This document shows positions 4,810 to 5,585 of a DNA stretch of 5,585 bases, in pieces. Below the pieces are notes generated by a model. It saw only the letters and a program-made list of their open reading frames with translations. It did no database searches and was not told the origin of the DNA. Position 1 is the first letter of the stretch, and every line of letters begins with the position of its first letter. This stretch comes from CAVPGH01 sp046726955. GTDB taxonomy: Bacteria > Acidobacteriota > Vicinamibacteria > Fen-336. The stretch is from contig JBKPBQ010000079.1 of assembly GCA_046726955.1 (NCBI GenBank), forward strand, positions 1 through 5,585, read 5' to 3'. The translations under genes were made by a program, and so were the position numbers.

Positions 4810-5585
4810 TGGGTGCTGCTTGCGGAACTCGTCGCGGTATCGCATGGCCTCGTCGAACGCCTCGGCGGGGACGATGGGGCCCCGCACCTTCGGGTAGATC
4901 GACTCCGTGAGCTTCTCCCACTGCGCCTTCTGCGCCGGCGACACCGCCACGACGTTGAGCCCGCGCTTCTTCATCGCCTCGATGTCCTTCTCCTCGCTCT
5001 GGCGGATCTCGGCCTGCAGCCGCGCCCCGGCCTCGCGCGTGGCGTCGAGGAGCGCGGGGCGGACGTCGGCGGGGATCTTCTCCCACGTCGACTTGGCCAC
5101 GAGCGTCGCCCCCAGCAGGAGCTGCCAGCGCAGGGCCGTCATGTTCTTCGCGTGGTTGAAGTACTGCGAGATGACGGCGATCTGCGGCGGCGAGCCGAGC
5201 GCCTGGACGAGGCCGGTCTGCAGAGCCGTGGCGATCTCCGTCGAGGGCAGGGGGATGGGATTGAAGCCGGCCGAGCGCCAGACCTCGACGGACTCCGGAT
5301 CGCCGGCCCAGGAGAAGAGCTTGAGAGGCTTCAGGTCGTCGGGCACCGCCACCGGCTTCTGCGTGAAGAAGTGGACCCAGCCCCCGTCCGCCCAGTTGAG
5401 GACGACGAAGCCCTTGGCCTCGAGCCCGGCCTCGAGCTTGGGGCGCATCTTGTCGAGGACGTAGTAGACCTCCTCGTAGGAGTCGTAGGCGAGAGGGATG
5501 CCGAGCGCGTAGCAGGACTTGTCGATCTCGCCGATGCCCACCGCCGTGAGGACGCCGGCATTCAAGGTCCCGAGGCGCATCTTGC
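4798..5585 (-). CDS. dctP: TRAP transporter solute-binding protein (DctP family), 5' end cut by window edge
   Basis: The periplasmic component that captures the solute for the permease encoded 10 bases downstream. The frame is open to the window edge. The Met at 5580 is very likely internal (preceding codon AAG), since the family's signal peptide and first about 80-100 residues are absent. Numbering from that Met: MRLGTLNAGVLTAVGIGEID at 1-20 is the usual strand-turn before the hinge; VPDDLKPLKLF at 79-89 is the second-domain entry motif; PSTEIATALQTGLVQALGSP at 112-131 matches the family's conserved S-E-x-x-x-ALQTG-x-(V/I)-(D/Q) segment; and KSTWEKIPADVRPALLDATR at 163-182 is the C-terminal helix motif. 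At the place where many DctP proteins carry a carboxylate-binding Arg (K-(I/L)-R), this one has KLF (Phe89), followed by SWAGDPE, so its ligand may not be a simple dicarboxylate. The family call is strong; the ligand is unknown. Confidence 0.92.
   Translation of the reverse strand, partial: KMRLGTLNAGVLTAVGIGEIDKSCYALGIPLAYDSYEEVYYVLDKMRPKLEAGLEAKGFVVLNWADGGWVHFFTQKPVAVPDDLKPLKLFSWAGDPESVEVWRSAGFNPIPLPSTEIATALQTGLVQALGSPPQIAVISQYFNHAKNMTALRWQLLLGATLVAKSTWEKIPADVRPALLDATREAGARLQAEIRQSEEKDIEAMKKRGLNVVAVSPAQKAQWEKLTESIYPKVRGPIVPAEAFDEAMRYRDEFRKQHPPAR

Noticed and set aside
3141..4910. A 589-codon plus-strand open frame across the TRAP permease
   Set aside because: It is antisense to an unmistakable DctQ-DctM gene. 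Its translation is an Arg/Glu/Gly/His-rich low-complexity string with no domain, the usual artefact opposite a GC-rich coding region.

Overview
The window is GC-rich, and all four protein genes lie on the minus strand. It looks like a piece of a chromosome from an environmental, probably Gram-negative bacterium. The DUF1080 secreted protein, the fused DctQ-DctM TRAP permease and the DUF222-like/HNH protein are all common in soil and sediment lineages such as Myxococcota and other former Deltaproteobacteria, Acidobacteriota, Rokubacteria, Eisenbacteria and Planctomycetes. The sequence alone does not let me choose among these.

Layout in the direction of transcription (right to left). The window opens inside a TRAP solute-binding protein gene (dctP-like, 5' end cut off by the window edge, stop at 4798). 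Ten bases later comes a fused TRAP permease (DctQ small subunit joined to DctM large subunit, 2922-4787, TTG start). Together they form one high-affinity uptake system: the periplasmic protein captures a solute, and the permease imports it using the Na+ or H+ gradient. Their junction carries a 14-bp tandem duplication that seems to have pulled apart an ancestral TTGA stop/start overlap.

Immediately after the permease stop codon (2922) begins a noncoding stretch of about 685 bp. It holds four degenerate tandem units of 150-170 bp, each ending in the same conserved block (core ATTCCGGAATGGGTAAG, then GTAGCGAAGCC). The copy touching the permease stop contains a perfect 18-bp palindrome. Next is an HNH endonuclease-family gene (1113-2237). 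The repeat core occurs again at this gene's own 3' end and once more about 200 bp downstream. The HNH gene plus its repeats (about 899-2921) therefore looks like one module sitting between two unrelated metabolic loci.

The stretch 822-1112 is noncoding apart from that outlying repeat and a possible promoter. The window ends inside a secreted DUF1080 (3-keto-disaccharide hydrolase-like) protein whose last residues lie beyond base 1.

The most interesting feature is the HNH/repeat module: an endonuclease-family gene physically linked to a dispersed and tandem repeat family. The HNH gene is also bracketed by integron-like core heptamers, but that evidence is weak.
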